In this document: piece by piece, positions 21,969-32,212 of the stretch
Layout: each line of letters begins with the position of its first letter
Position numbering within the stretch: position 1 is the first letter of the stretch
Origin: Petaurus breviceps papuanus
Lineage: Eukaryota > Chordata > Mammalia > Diprotodontia > Petauridae
DNA: 64,000 nucleotides
Assembly (NCBI GenBank): GCA_028583685.1
Contig: JAMXIF010000222.1
Location: forward strand, 868,701 to 932,700
Direction of reading: 5' to 3'
Program-made: the position numbers and the translations under genes
The notes under the pieces: generated by a model
The model's database searches: none
What the model was told of the DNA's origin: nothing
The model's input: the letters and a program-made list of their open reading frames with translations, nothing else

Positions 21969-22504
21969 TGTAATGCGAATGTAAATTTTAAAGATCTTCC
22001 CTGCCCCTAGGCTAAAGTGCACCAGAAGCCTGGGGAGGGAGGCTTGTTTTTCAGTAGATACTTCTTGATTGGCCAGTGAGTCAATAAGGTTGTTACATTC
22101 TCTGAGCCAGGAGAAGGCTATATAAGCCCTGATGTGTAGCTTTGTTTTGGGACTCACTTTGAGAAGTGTTCTGTGATTTGATCTGAATTCTGGGAAGCCG
22201 TTGTTGAGAGTCCCCCGGCTTTGAAAAACCCAGAATGTGGAAACCCAGATGTTGACTGGGTATGGATGTAATGGTTGGACAGTTTGGAAATCTGTCTACT
22301 TGATGTTTCTGTCTTGATAATTATGCCTGTATACTTTGAGGTTCAGGGTGCTGACCTTTTCTCCTGAACAAGGTAAACGATATATGTCTGACTGATTAAA
22401 GTAAGCTTGGTAACCCATTTTGAGTTGCTTTCCTTTAACAAAGCAGATCCAAGAACCTGTGGTAGCTGCAAACCCTGAGGACGCTTGGGGTGCTTGCTGC
22501 TACA
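21969..22504 (+). mobile_element. solo LTR of an endogenous retrovirus-like element, copy 1
   Basis: Starts TGTAATG and ends GCTACA, flanked by a perfect 5-bp duplication CTTGG (21964-21968 and 22505-22509). It carries a TATA-box-like GCTATATAAGCCC and an AATAAA-type signal variant (GATTAAAG). No internal retroviral sequence is attached, so it is a solo LTR fossil. By eye it differs from copy 3 at about one site in ten, suggesting an old insertion. Confidence 0.85.
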
Positions 22505-22519
22505 CTTGGCAGCATCTCT

Positions 22520-22680
22520 GTGACACAGGTGCTCCTTAGTATCTCCCAAGTCACCTCTGTGTGCCTTGGTTTCCTCACCCAATAAATGGGGATAAAATAG
22601 CACCTATTTCCCAGGGCTGTTGTGAGGCCAAATGAGAGAATAATTATAACCCTCTTCAGAGCTTGGACCATGTCTCCCAC
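22520..22680 (+). repeat. MIR SINE
   Basis: TTGGTTTCCTCACCCAATAA, ATGGGGATAAAATAGCACCT and GGGCTGTTGTGAGGCC match the MIR 3' half. Confidence 0.7.
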
Positions 22681-22689
22681 AGAGTGAAC

Positions 22690-22835
22690 TCTATGTACAT
22701 GATTTTATTACCTATTTTAATTATATAGGGTCACTGAGGCACAGGGAATGTTCATGACTGGACTAGACTCATGAATGCTAGTTAGTGCCTGAGGTGCAAT
22801 TTGAACTCAGTTCTTCCTGACTCTCCATCTCTCAC
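22690..22835 (-). repeat. MIR SINE, antisense fragment
   Basis: GGGTCACTGAGGCACAGGGA and GAACTCAGTTCTTCCTGACT are the reverse complement of MIR. Confidence 0.55.
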
Positions 22836-22927
22836 CCACCATATTAAATTGACCTTACCAACATTCTATCCAGCACACTACATTGACATCTGTAGAGAAC
22901 TATGAAGTTGGTAACACAATTGGCATT

Positions 22928-23444
22928 TGTAGCAGCAAGCACCCCTGCATCCCTAGGGTGGCTGCCAGCACAGGTTCTTAGATCTGATTTTCTAAAGGAA
23001 AGCAATTCCTAATGGGTTAACAATCTTGCTTTAATCAATAAAACATATTATTTACCTAGTTCAGGGGAAAAAGGGCAGCACCCCAAACTTAAGAGTATAC
23101 AGACAGAAACATTTCAAGCAGACATGCTTCCAAACTGTCCAACAATTACATCCATACCAAATCGCAGTTACCAGAGAGGGAAGCATCAACATCTGGGTTT
23201 TCAAAGCCGGGGGGCTCTCAACGGCTGCCCAGAGTATCATCTGGTCAAATCACACAACACTTCTCAAAGTGAGCCCCAAAGCAAAGCTTCCCATCAGGGC
23301 TTATATAGCCTTCTCCTGGCTCAGAGAATGTAACAACCTGCCCAATCACAAAGTATCTCCTGAAAAACAATCCTCCCACCACAGGCTCCAGGTGCACTTA
23401 AGCCCGGGCCAGGGAAGATCTTAGAAATTTACATTCCTATGACA
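22928..23444 (-). mobile_element. solo LTR, copy 2, opposite orientation
   Basis: The plus strand begins TGTAGCAGCAAGCACCCC and ends TTACATTCCTATGACA, the reverse complement of the ends of copies 1 and 3. It holds GGCTTATATAGCC, the TATA region in reverse. No clear target duplication remains. It is an old, decayed solo LTR fossil of the same family. Confidence 0.8.
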
Positions 23445-23459
23445 GTATACATGACATTA

Positions 23460-23600
23460 GTTGATATTCAAAGCAACCCTGTGAGGTAAGTTATTATTTG
23501 CCCACGTCAGAGATGTAAGGCTTAGGTAGATGTGTGTTCGTAGGTGGGAACGAGGATTCAAGTAGGTTTCCCTCCATCGACTGTGCTATGTATCCCTTCC
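23460..23600 (-). repeat. MIR SINE, antisense fragment
   Basis: CAAAGCAACCCTGTGAGGTA and GATTCAAGTAGGTTTCCCTC follow the reverse complement of MIR. Confidence 0.6.
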
Positions 23601-24320
23601 ACATCACAACTTTCCCCATCTTAGTTTTGATGTATCAGAAGTTGGCAGAAGGCATTAAATGGAATTTTTTGGACAGTTTTACAGAAGCCACAGATTACAG
23701 ATGAAGGCCAGCAGATGACACAGAAAAAGTTTAGAAACTCAGAAATTAATAAAATATATGTATAGAATTATATAACGTCAACATATTTTATCTTGCAATA
23801 CTAAAATAATTCATACTTCTCTGGTATTAAGGGAAGGTCAAAAGATTTTACGGGGATTTTCCAAAAAGTGGGGGTGCCATCCTGCCATCCCACAACACAG
23901 TCAATGTGGAAGGGATAACTATACTGCCCTGTCTAGCTCTGGAAGAGAAAGGAGTCTAATCTTATAGTCAAAATAGGTGGCAGAACAGAAGGCTGACCCA
24001 AGTAGCCCACTGTCGACCTGAAGATATTAAAAGCATTAGCAACAGATCAGGGAGGATGTGGGGCATATCCTTTTTGGAGAATTTCTAAATTGCCACTGAT
24101 TTATTAGTTAATTTAATTGGAGTCACACAGGATGAAAAATGTGAAGGGGCTGAGATCTGTACCCATGGAAATAACATCTCCACCTAAGTATCTTATTAAT
24201 AATATCTCCAGATGTTCCCTGATCATTTCTTCCTCTGAGCCTGGTTTCATGCTGTTCTCTCCTCATGAAACCAGCTCCACCTTCTCCTCCTTTGAGTCAA
24301 AATACCATTTGCATCAGGAG
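23601..24320. other. unique AT-rich sequence
   Basis: No repeat family or gene was recognised in about 0.7 kb. Confidence 0.4.
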
Positions 24321-24324
24321 TCCC

Positions 24325-24485
24325 AGGTGTTGGAATCCTGACTCTAATATTTATTAGCTGTGTGGCTATGGGTGAGTTCTTTAACCTCACTGAGACTCTC
24401 TGCAAAATAATACTAATGATACCTGTAGAACTCCTTCACAGCAAGGCTGTGAACATCAAATGAGATAATTTGTGAAAGGTATGCT
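24325..24485 (+). repeat. MIR SINE
   Basis: ATATTTATTAGCTGTGTGGC, TTCTTTAACCTCACTGAG and AATACTAATGATACCTGTAG follow MIR in order. Confidence 0.7.
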
Positions 24486-24589
24486 GTAGTCATCAAAAAG
24501 GTGGAGAGATGTCATTTTTTAGTTGCTCTGAATTGTACCATCCATATTGACAGGAGTCCATGGTCCTGAATGCAAGTAATGACAGTAAA

Positions 24590-24732
24590 GGGAGGCTGGC
24601 TGAAGATATGCTGTGGAGAGCCTTGAATGCTAGAGTAGACAATTTGAACTTTATCATCTGAGCAATGGGAAACCACAGCGATTCTGATCAAGGGAGAGAG
24701 GGGGTCAGAGCTGCCCAGTAGGCGTTTTGGGA
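24590..24732 (-). repeat. L2 LINE internal fragment, antisense
   Basis: GAGAGCCTTGAATGCTAGAG and CAATGGGAAACCACAGCGAT match the common antisense form of the L2 coding region (relatives read GGGCTTTGAATGCCAAACAG and GGGAGCCACTGGAG). Confidence 0.55.
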
Positions 24733-24734
24733 GC

Positions 24735-24862
24735 CATGTAGTAGCTGTATGATCCTGGACAAGCTCATTCATCTCTCTTGGCTACATTTTGATCCTTTTA
24801 AAAACGAAGGCATTGGATCAGATGATCTCAAATTCCTTTTCGGCTCTAGATCCTAAAAGGGT
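24735..24862 (+). repeat. MIR3-type SINE
   Basis: The 3' end reads AGGCATTGGATCAGATGATC followed by AAATTCCTTTTCGGCTCTAG, matching the MIR3/L3-type GGACTAGATGATC and CCTTCCAGCTCTA ending. Confidence 0.7.
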
Positions 24863-25139
24863 TGGCAGCCTCGTGGCTGATGCCAGAGATATTAAGGTAG
24901 GGTGGCTTAGGGGGAAGTGCACCAAGGTCTGGTGCATTAAAACTGCAGACTCATCTGAGGGAAACCCTGACCCTTGGGATGGGAGCTGCTTTCAGAATAT
25001 AAACCGAGGGTTTAAAGTCAAAGGCTTCTGGTGAAAGCGTCCCCCCCATTGTCACTGTCCTACAGCTAGTAAGTGACAGAGGATTTGGTAGCATGGCTTC
25101 TGGTTCTCGGATTGGTGCCCTTCAGATCCCCAAACCTTC

Positions 25140-25318
25140 TGAGGATTCAGCATAGTGCAAAGAACACTCAGTTTGCAAAGTTGGAGCATTCAAATCCCAG
25201 CTCTGTCACGCACCACATGGGAGACCTTGTCAAAGTCACCCTTCCCCTGTGGAACTCAGGATCTTCATCTGCAAAACTAGGGGACCTGACTAGATGACCT
25301 GGAAGTTCCCTCCTAGGC
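25140..25318 (+). repeat. MIR3-type SINE
   Basis: CATTCAAATCCCAGCTCTGT, then ACCTGACTAGATGACCTGGA and AGTTCCCTCCTAGGCCAAAT follow the family ending. Confidence 0.7.
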
Positions 25319-25329
25319 CAAATTGTCTG

Positions 25330-26060
25330 ACCCCCACACCCTATGGTTTGGTCATACCGGCCTATTTGCTATTCTTTGTATCCTATGTTCCAGGTCCCTT
25401 CCCTACGATTCCCAGGAATGTTGTCTTCTCTCTTAGGCCTCAGAATCCTTGGTTACCTTTGACTCAGTTGAAATTTCACCATGTGCAGGAGACCTAACTG
25501 CTCTCCCTGTTAGTCGCCTCAGGGTGGCTTTCTTCTGTTTTGAGCATATCTTGGATATTTTGCTTTATGGATATTTTGACTCACCCTCAAATTGTAAGCT
25601 CCTGGAAGACAGGAGGAGCTCTTATTGTTGACAAGTCTTATCATTTGGACCTTCATCATACTTTCCATTATATATCCCCTTTTCTCCTCTTACTTTGTCA
25701 TTCCCCGGTGCAGGCCCTTATCACCTGAAGCCCAGGCTAGTACAACAGCCTTTGACCGGTCTTTCTACATCAGGCCTCTCCTCTCTCTAATCCGTCCTTC
25801 ACTCGTCTAGCAAATTGATCTTCCTAAAAGCATGGCAGAACATAGCCCTCTCTCTGTCTCTCCCCTCTCTCTCTCTGCCTCTCTGTCTCTCCTCTCTCTC
25901 TATTTCTCTCTTCCTCTCCTCCCCCCCAGTGATTACTATTGCCTAGTATATTCTTGGTGCTTAATAAATGCTCATTGACTCACCTTGCCATGTGCTTGTT
26001 ACTTTATTTATCCCCAGCATTGAGCACAGTGCCTAATACATGTACTGTGCACTTAAATAT
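25330..26060 (+). repeat. L2 LINE coding and 3' fragments
   Basis: TGCAGGCCCTTATCACCTGA near 25710 and CAAATTGATCTTCCTAAAAG near 25810 follow the conserved L2 C-terminal coding region. GCTTAATAAATGCTCATTGA (about 25962) and GAGCACAGTGCCTAATACAT (about 26022) are 3' end pieces. A CT-rich simple repeat (25848-25926) sits between. Confidence 0.65.
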
Positions 26061-26885
26061 GACTGTTGATCCTATGACTTTGGTCAAGGAAACAAAGACT
26101 ACCAAAGGACTAGCCTGGGTTATGACCAAGGACAAAAGTGATGGTGGGGGCAGGGCAAACAGGGGAGGCTGCTTCAGGTACATCTGCCAGGAGATTCTGG
26201 GCAGGCACCGAGTGCTGAAGGATGGGTCTCATGCCCAGGATCCCTGTTGTCTCATGCGAGATGGAAACTGGGGGGGATGAAGATCCCTGTGATGGCATTG
26301 AACGGCTGAATCCCAGCCAGGGTAGAAATCCAGACTGGCCCAGGTCCAAGCCCAGCAAATCTAAGATGTAAATCCTGCTCCAATCCAGCTCATTACGTAT
26401 TAAGCCTGGTAAGGCCCCAGAGTTTGATTATTGTCCCCAGGAGATTTCAATTTCTTTTGTATTTACACTTCTAGCAAAGTGTAGCTTTATCTAAGAACTT
26501 TCTGAACTCCAATTTGGCTGAATCTAATATAGGAGGTAAAGAGAGAGGCAGAGAAAGTAAATTTTGCATTTAATAAAAGAAGCAGGCATTAATTAACTGA
26601 AAGGGGAGAAGGGAATTTCAGAATAACTTATTAAGAACTAAGAAGATCAGGTTGTCCTTTTAATTTGGCAGCAAACTTTGGCAAGCAGAACTTTGGATGT
26701 TTCTTCTTCCACTGCTTCAAATTCCTTTTCCCGTCGAGGAAAGGAGGGAACAAAGTCACATGGACTTTCAAATTCTTCCCCAACTCTAGGACTCTTACTT
26801 TTCGAGCTTCTTTCCAGCTTAGACACATTGGTTCTAGGTTAAAAGGTGACTTCTAGGCCTGGTGCTCTGCTCTGAGGCCTCTGCT
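26061..26885. other. unique sequence including an AT-rich possible conserved block
   Basis: The part at 26380-26640 is AT-rich and lacks repeat signatures, with a bZIP-like ATTACGTATT (about 26392) and a TTTGCATTTAAT (about 26563). No exon was found. Confidence 0.35.
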
Positions 26886-26889
26886 GTCT

Positions 26890-27130
26890 CTCGTATTCTG
26901 TCCCCTCTGAGAGCAAACAGGAGGTGGTCTCTTGGACGTTCCCTGCTCTGATCCTCTGAACCTCTGTGACCTAAGGCCCCTCCTACCTCCAACATTCTAT
27001 GTTCTAGGGCTTCTCACAGTTTCATCGGTCCATGTTCTAGCCCCAACTTCTGTGTTCTAAGAGTGCTCCCAGCTCTTCATCTACATTCTAAACATTCTCT
27101 CTTCTATGTTCCAGACTCCATGGGAACTGC
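26890..27130 (+). repeat. degenerate about 33-bp minisatellite, array 3 left part
   Basis: Repeated units such as CAACATTCTATGTTCTAGGG, CTTCTGTGTTCTAAGAGTGC and CTCTTCTATGTTCCAGACTC recur about every 30-35 bp. Confidence 0.75.
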
Positions 27131-27375
27131 TGCATTTTTTTAGCTACCATCTATGCAGCCCTTACTTTGTGTTAGGCATTCATTGTGTTAAGTGCTTTAT
27201 AATCATTATCTAATTAGGTTCTCACGACAACCCCATTTTACAAACAGGACAACTGAGGCTCAGAGAAGGTAAATGGCTTGCTGAGGGTCATGCAGAAAGT
27301 GTCTGAGGCCTGATGGGACTGAGGTCTTCCTGACTTCAGGCCTGGCCCTCAGTCTGCTGCACCACCAGACTGTAA
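27131..27375 (-). repeat. MIR SINE inside the minisatellite, antisense
   Basis: Full-length reverse-complement MIR: CTACCATCTATGCAGCCCTT, GCTTTATAATCATTATCTAA, GGACAACTGAGGCTCAGAGA and TGCACCACCAGACTG. It separates two stretches of the same tandem array. Confidence 0.85.
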
Positions 27376-27840
27376 TAATTCTTCATATCTCTAACAGTTT
27401 GTTCTTTATTCCAGAACTTCCATTTCTGACACTCTTTAAGGGCCCTTCCAGACCTGGTTCAGATGAATGTTCTACAATCTTTTCCAGGTTTGAAGTTCTA
27501 GGTTCTAATGCCCTTCGCTGCTCTGTCTACCTTCCGGTTTTAAAATTTCCTTCTATCCCTGACAGTCTATGACCCTCCCAGCTCTGACATTTCATGTTCT
27601 GAGGGTCTTCCCATGTCTGCTAATACACACATACTCATGTGTGCACACATATGTGTGCCTTTTATACATATCTGTTCAAGGATTTCTCCTAGATCCAATA
27701 TTCTACATTTTAAAAGGTATACCTAGCTCTGACATCCTATGTTCTACAGTCCCTTTGAACTCTGGCAATTATGTTCTAAGGTCTCTCCCCTGCATAATTG
27801 TCTTTGTTCTAAAGACCTTTTGGTGCTAATGTTAAATAAT
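27376..27840 (+). repeat. degenerate about 33-bp minisatellite, array 3 right part
   Basis: Units include CTCCCAGCTCTGACATTTCA, TGTTCTGAGGGTCTTCCC, CTAGCTCTGACATCCTATGT and TATGTTCTAAGGTCTCTCCC. A short CACACATATGTG-rich stretch lies at 27625-27670. Confidence 0.75.
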
Positions 27841-28155
27841 TCTATACAAAATTTGAAAAGAAAAGAGTTTGGCTGGGCTTACTTTATGCAATGGGGGTGC
27901 TGACCTTGGTACTCACCAAGAGTGTTCTGGACGAAGGACAATCACCTTCTCCCCCTCAGAGCAACTCTGGAGCCATTATTCAACAGCTAGTGATTGTCTG
28001 GAAAGCACACACCTTTATGGAACCATTCCCTTTTAATTTGCTGTGTGAATTCTCTGAACAACCTTCAGTTAATAAGATTTTTAAACACACAACTCCTCCC
28101 TTAAATAAAGTGGCCACCTGCATTTGACAGGATCATATTGGATGACTTTTTGGGA
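27841..28155. other. unique sequence, nothing recognised
   Basis: About 300 bp with no gene or repeat signal. Confidence 0.4.
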
Positions 28156-28159
28156 GCCC

Positions 28160-28480
28160 TCTCAGGATCACAAACACTTTATAACCATTTCCTTTCATTC
28201 TATGAGGTTATAGTTGACATTTTATTTTCTCTCTCTTTTCTGGTGTGTAAACTGAGGCTTGGGGGAAAGGTTGAGAGCCAGACACATGAGTCTGGAAATT
28301 CAAAAGGCCTTTAGAAGTAGATCATCTACATGGGATCCACCCATTCAACCGATGAGAATAACGAGGTTCAGAGGGCTTATTGTTGCTTGCCTAAGATCAC
28401 ACAGGTTTCAAGTGACAGAACTGGAACAGAAACCCTATTCTTCTGGTTTCAAACCCTCATCTTTTATTGTTGAATCACAT
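28160..28480 (-). repeat. two antisense MIR-type SINE fragments
   Basis: CAAACACTTTATAACCATTT with GTGTAAACTGAGGCTTGGGG marks the first (to about 28285). GATGAGAATAACGAGGTTCA and AAGATCACACAGGTTTCAAG mark the second. Confidence 0.55.
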
Positions 28481-28523
28481 AACTTCTCTGATTGCTACCT
28501 TCTTCACATGATTTTCCTAGACT

Positions 28524-28758
28524 AATATTTCTCAAAGCATAGTCCACACCCGGGGAACTCCACCCCTTTTCATTCCCCCCTCACCCTGACCCTTTTCAGA
28601 AGGTCAGAATTATTTTTAATATTTATGCATTTTAATTTCTAATAAGATAAAAATAGATAGATATAACCCCACATGAAAAAAAAATCTCTCGGGGGTGGTC
28701 TTCAGTAACTTTTAGAGTGTAGAGGTGTCATGAGACCGAAATATTTGAGAATCAGTGT
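28524..28758 (+). mobile_element. hAT-like non-autonomous DNA transposon
   Basis: The ends carry inverted TTTCTCAAA and TTTGAGAA(T)C motifs. They are flanked by CCTAGACT (28516-28523) and CCTAGACA (28759-28766), an 8-bp duplication with one mismatch. The interior has no coding sequence, typical of MER5-like copies. Confidence 0.75.
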
Positions 28759-28779
28759 CCTAGACAATTGTAATAGCAG

Positions 28780-28995
28780 CAGCTTAGCTTTGAATGGAGC
28801 TGTCCCAGGTACACAGAGAGTTTGCAAATACAAGATCTTTAATTCCTTACAAAATCCCAATGAGAGAGGAAAAGTAGGGCTTTTCTTTCCTTTTGACTGA
28901 TAATAAAAGTGAGACTAAGAAGAAAGGTGCCTTTTCAAGGTCCCATAGCTGGGAAGTGGCAGCTCTGGAATTAGTTGGCAAATCTCGACTGATTC
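28780..28995 (-). repeat. MIR SINE, antisense
   Basis: GTTTGCAAATACAAGATCTT, AAAATCCCAATGAGAGAGGA and GGTCCCATAGCTGGGAAGTG follow the reverse complement of MIR. Confidence 0.65.
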
Positions 28996-30610
28996 CAAGC
29001 ATAGGACATTTTTCTTTGCTCTGACAAAGCCTTGTCAGTCCTTCAGCATGTGGATTTGTTCCATATTTGTTGTGGAAAGACTTTGTCTTATGGCCAGAGT
29101 TCCTAAACCTTTCAAGAATGAGAATCCCTTTCAAATATTAAAATGTTTCCTGGACCTGTCACCAGAACCATTGAACTATAAATATTCATTGACTGAGAAA
29201 AGAGACAAGGACAAAAACCAAACCAAAACACCCAAAAAACAACAGTTACTAGGTATTTTTCCTATTAGGAGCAAATGAAACATTTGGCACAAACATCATT
29301 TGTTCAAATTATATATTTTATTAGCACGCTATTATTATACAAATGATGGTGCTTCCACATAGATTCATTCTATCCTGAGACCTAATTTGTATCATTTATT
29401 TCCGTGTTCATATCATCTAGTGAAGAGGGGATCAAGACTCAGAATCAGAAAGATCCAGGTTCAAATCTAGCCTCTTACATCTGCTTGCTATTATGAGCCA
29501 TGGCAGACATGGGACGATATATGGCGAGAAGCTTACCTAGCTTCTTTCTTGATCATACATTCTGAAATGACATCCCTTACTCTGTTCCTCTGGTATTTTT
29601 CCGGGTCTATAGTATGTAGCAGCCTGCTCACAGCTGACCTTTGGCTGATACACAAATTGGATTCTTTGGAGCCTGTATTGTTTCATGTTTCTCAGACACA
29701 CAATAACAGCAGAATATTGGTATTACAAAGATGGACCACATTGGGCAGACCCTTGAGGTCATTAAAAAACAACCACCAAAAACAGGCTTGAGATTTTCAA
29801 ACAGTCTTGCCTGTTGTCCCCGGCCCACCCTCCCATTAAATTCTGTACTGAGTTCATTGTCCTTTTGTAACTCTGTCTCTCTCTGTCTGTCTTTCTGTCT
29901 CTGCCTCTGTCACTTACTTTTTCTGACATCAATAAACTGTTATATAGTTAAACCATCATTGGGTTGGCAGACATTCTTCATCCACTTTCTTTCCTCTTTC
30001 TCCTCTGTCAGTGAAGAGTCAGGCTAAGCTTCTCTGAATGACCATGTTCTAGGATCAGAGGCTCTATATTAGTTACAGGGATTGATGGCATCAGAATCTT
30101 CAAGCAGGAGAATCTAGAGGACCTCATGATCTAGAAGGAATGCTCTGGACTTTGTGCTGAATCTCCTCCATGACCATGGGGTGTGCCTATAGTGAGTCCT
30201 TATTCCCTGGTTTTATGCCTCACTTGTGATTCATGACCAAGGGTTTATCCAATAAGATTATCTGTTATATTTTTAAGGCATCTTAGATATCTCTAATTAT
30301 GGATGGGGAACATCTTGTTGGGAGAGACACTTAAGGATTTCATTTTACTTTATTTAGCAAATCAAATGCTTTCTCCATAATCAACACAATATAAACACAG
30401 CAGGATCTCCTATATTCACATCTTTCAGTCAATGGCAAAAATATGGCTGATTATGGAATATTGGTGTGAAAGACTGCCTAGTCCCTCCTAAAAGCTTCAT
30501 CAAGGTGGCCCTTGATCTATGAATCGATTACTCTAATATAACATTTATATTTATATTTGTGTTGACAGATGGGAAACAGACACAGTTCACTAGTTATTCT
30601 CTCAGCTGTT
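28996..30610. other. unique sequence with minor fragments
   Basis: A hAT-like end may lie near 29095 (GAGTTCCTAAACCTTTCAAG), and a CT-rich simple repeat lies at 29872-29915. No gene was recognised in the rest. Confidence 0.4.
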
Positions 30611-30615
30611 TTTTA

Positions 30616-30868
30616 AAGGCCAGATAGGTGGCACCATATTGCATAGTGCACCAGGTCTGGAGTCAGTAAGACTCATCTGCCTGAGTTCAGATCTGACCTC
30701 AGACACTTACTAGCTGTGGGACCCTGGGCAAGTCACTTAATCCTGTTTTCCACAGTTTTCTCATATGTGAAATGAATTGGAAAAATAAATGGTAAACCAT
30801 TCCAGTATCTTTGCCAAGAAAATCCCAAATGAGGTCATGAAGAATCTGGAAGGACTGAACAACACTTC
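30616..30868 (+). mobile_element. RTE-tailed SINE
   Basis: Full length: GGCCAGATAGGTGGCACCAT, TGACCTCAGACACTTACTAG, GACCCTGGGCAAGTCACTTA, then CCATTCCAGTATCTTTGCCA and GGAAGGACTGAACAACA. Confidence 0.9.
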
Positions 30869-31291
30869 TTAAAAATATTAATGTCTGAGGTTCTTTCCTT
30901 CATGCCTTAAGAGGATATACCTATATAAGAAGAAATCCTGGAGTATGAAAGCTAGCTAGATACAGACAATTTATGTTTGGAACATTTGTGTAGAGAAGTC
31001 TAAGTATAAGGGGTTGTAGAAGATCACTACAGAACAAGATGTGCGTGTACATAAGAAGACATGGAAACCAGCTGCTGCTACAAAAGAGGAGAACCATCCT
31101 AGTCAGCATTCCAAGCAAGAGCTGCCTCGCATCTCTCTACAACGCATCTCTTGACTGTGCATCTCTGGACCGCGCATGGGGGCTAATAGTCTTTCTCTGA
31201 CCTAGACATCTGACAAACCCACTCTGCACCAAGTGGCCAGAATTTAAGGTAGGCTGGAAGGACCACTCCATGGGTACAGAGATACCTAGAG
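30869..31291. other. unique sequence, nothing recognised
   Basis: A short tandem pattern of GCATCTCT(C/T/G) units lies at 31127-31165. No other signal was seen. Confidence 0.4.
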
Positions 31292-31320
31292 TAGGAGTTC
31301 TTATCCCAGGTCCTGTGAAC

Positions 31321-31443
31321 TTCTTTCTTCTTTCTTCTTCTTCTTCTTCTTCTTCTTCTTCTTCTTCTTCTTCTTCTTCTTCTTCTTCTTCTTCTTCTTC
31401 TTCTTCTTCTTCTTCTTCTTCTTCTTCTTTCTTCTTCTTCTTC
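31321..31443. repeat. TTC/GAA trinucleotide repeat
   Basis: About 120 bp of nearly pure TTC with a few TTTC interruptions at both ends. Poly-serine and poly-glutamate frames here are artefacts. Confidence 0.97.
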
Positions 31444-31587
31444 CAATTGGGGTTAAGTAACTTGCTCAAGGTTACATAGCCAGTTATTTCTGGGTGTGGT
31501 GCTAAGTGTCAGAGCCTGGATTTGATCCCCAGGTCATCCCAACACTGGAGCCGGTGTTCTTACTCACTGAGCCACCTGGCCTCCCCT
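31321..31587 (-). mobile_element. SINE with an expanded GAA tail, antisense
   Basis: The body (31444-31587) belongs to the same subfamily as the dimer at 18082 (ACACTGGAGCCGGTG, TTTCTGGGTGTGGTGCT). The tail appears on the plus strand as about 120 bp of TTC repeat. Confidence 0.85.
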
Positions 31588-31764
31588 GAACCTGTTCTTT
31601 TTTTAATGTTAATAATTTGTACTTCAATATAATTAATTTCCTTTGTAATTGGGTATGTGTAATTTTATGCATTCACAACATATTTCTGAGAAGGGGGCAA
31701 TAAATTTCACCAGATCAACTGCCAAAGGAATCCAGGAGACACAGAAAAAGGTTCTTAACCCCTG

Positions 31765-32024
31765 CTCTAGAAAATGATTCAATAAATGTCTGACAAGTGA
31801 ATGGGACTGGCAGAGAACAGCTACAACATAACAAATCATGGAAGTATATCCTTGGAAGGTATGATGTGGCCCTCTCACACCTTATGGAAGCATTGGTGAG
31901 GATATGCTACCTATATTGGGGAGACTCTGAGAGTGCATACATTTGTAGGATAAAGGAGATAACTTGTCTGTTTGAATATGTACAGGCTTCCCCTTACCCA
32001 CAGTAGAAATATACTGAAAAAGAA
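31765..32024. other. unique sequence, nothing recognised
   Basis: No repeat or coding signal was found. Confidence 0.35.
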
Positions 32025-32212
32025 GTCATGGAAGAGAGAGCAGTGAACTTGGAGTAAGGAAGACCTGTGTTCAAATCCCAATATGGATGCTAATTTTTTG
32101 GCCAGAAGCAAGTCCATTAATTTCCTCATCTGGAAAATGAAAATGTTGGACTGGATGTCCTCTTTGGTCTCTTCAGCTCAAAATCCATAAATATATGATA
32201 GCTCTGGACTCA
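32025..32212 (+). repeat. MIR3-type SINE
   Basis: GTGTTCAAATCCCAATATGG, AAATGAAAATGTTGGACTGG and GATGTCCTCTTTGGTC follow the family order. Confidence 0.65.

Larger units (their letters stand above)
31292..31764 (-). mobile_element. hAT-like DNA transposon split by a SINE
   Basis: The left end TAGGAGTTCTTATCC and right end GGTTCTTAACCCCTG form an inverted pair. Flanks ACCTAGAG and CTCTAGAA share the CTAGA core. The copy is interrupted by the SINE at 31321-31587; hAT sequence resumes at GAACCTGTTC. Confidence 0.65.

Noticed and set aside
21969-23444. Reading the two neighbouring LTRs as the ends of one provirus
   Set aside because: They lie in opposite orientation, and the 423 bp between them holds MIR fragments and no retroviral sequence.
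31137-31479. Poly-glutamate, poly-arginine and poly-serine frames
   Set aside because: Translations of the TTC/GAA repeat tail of a SINE.
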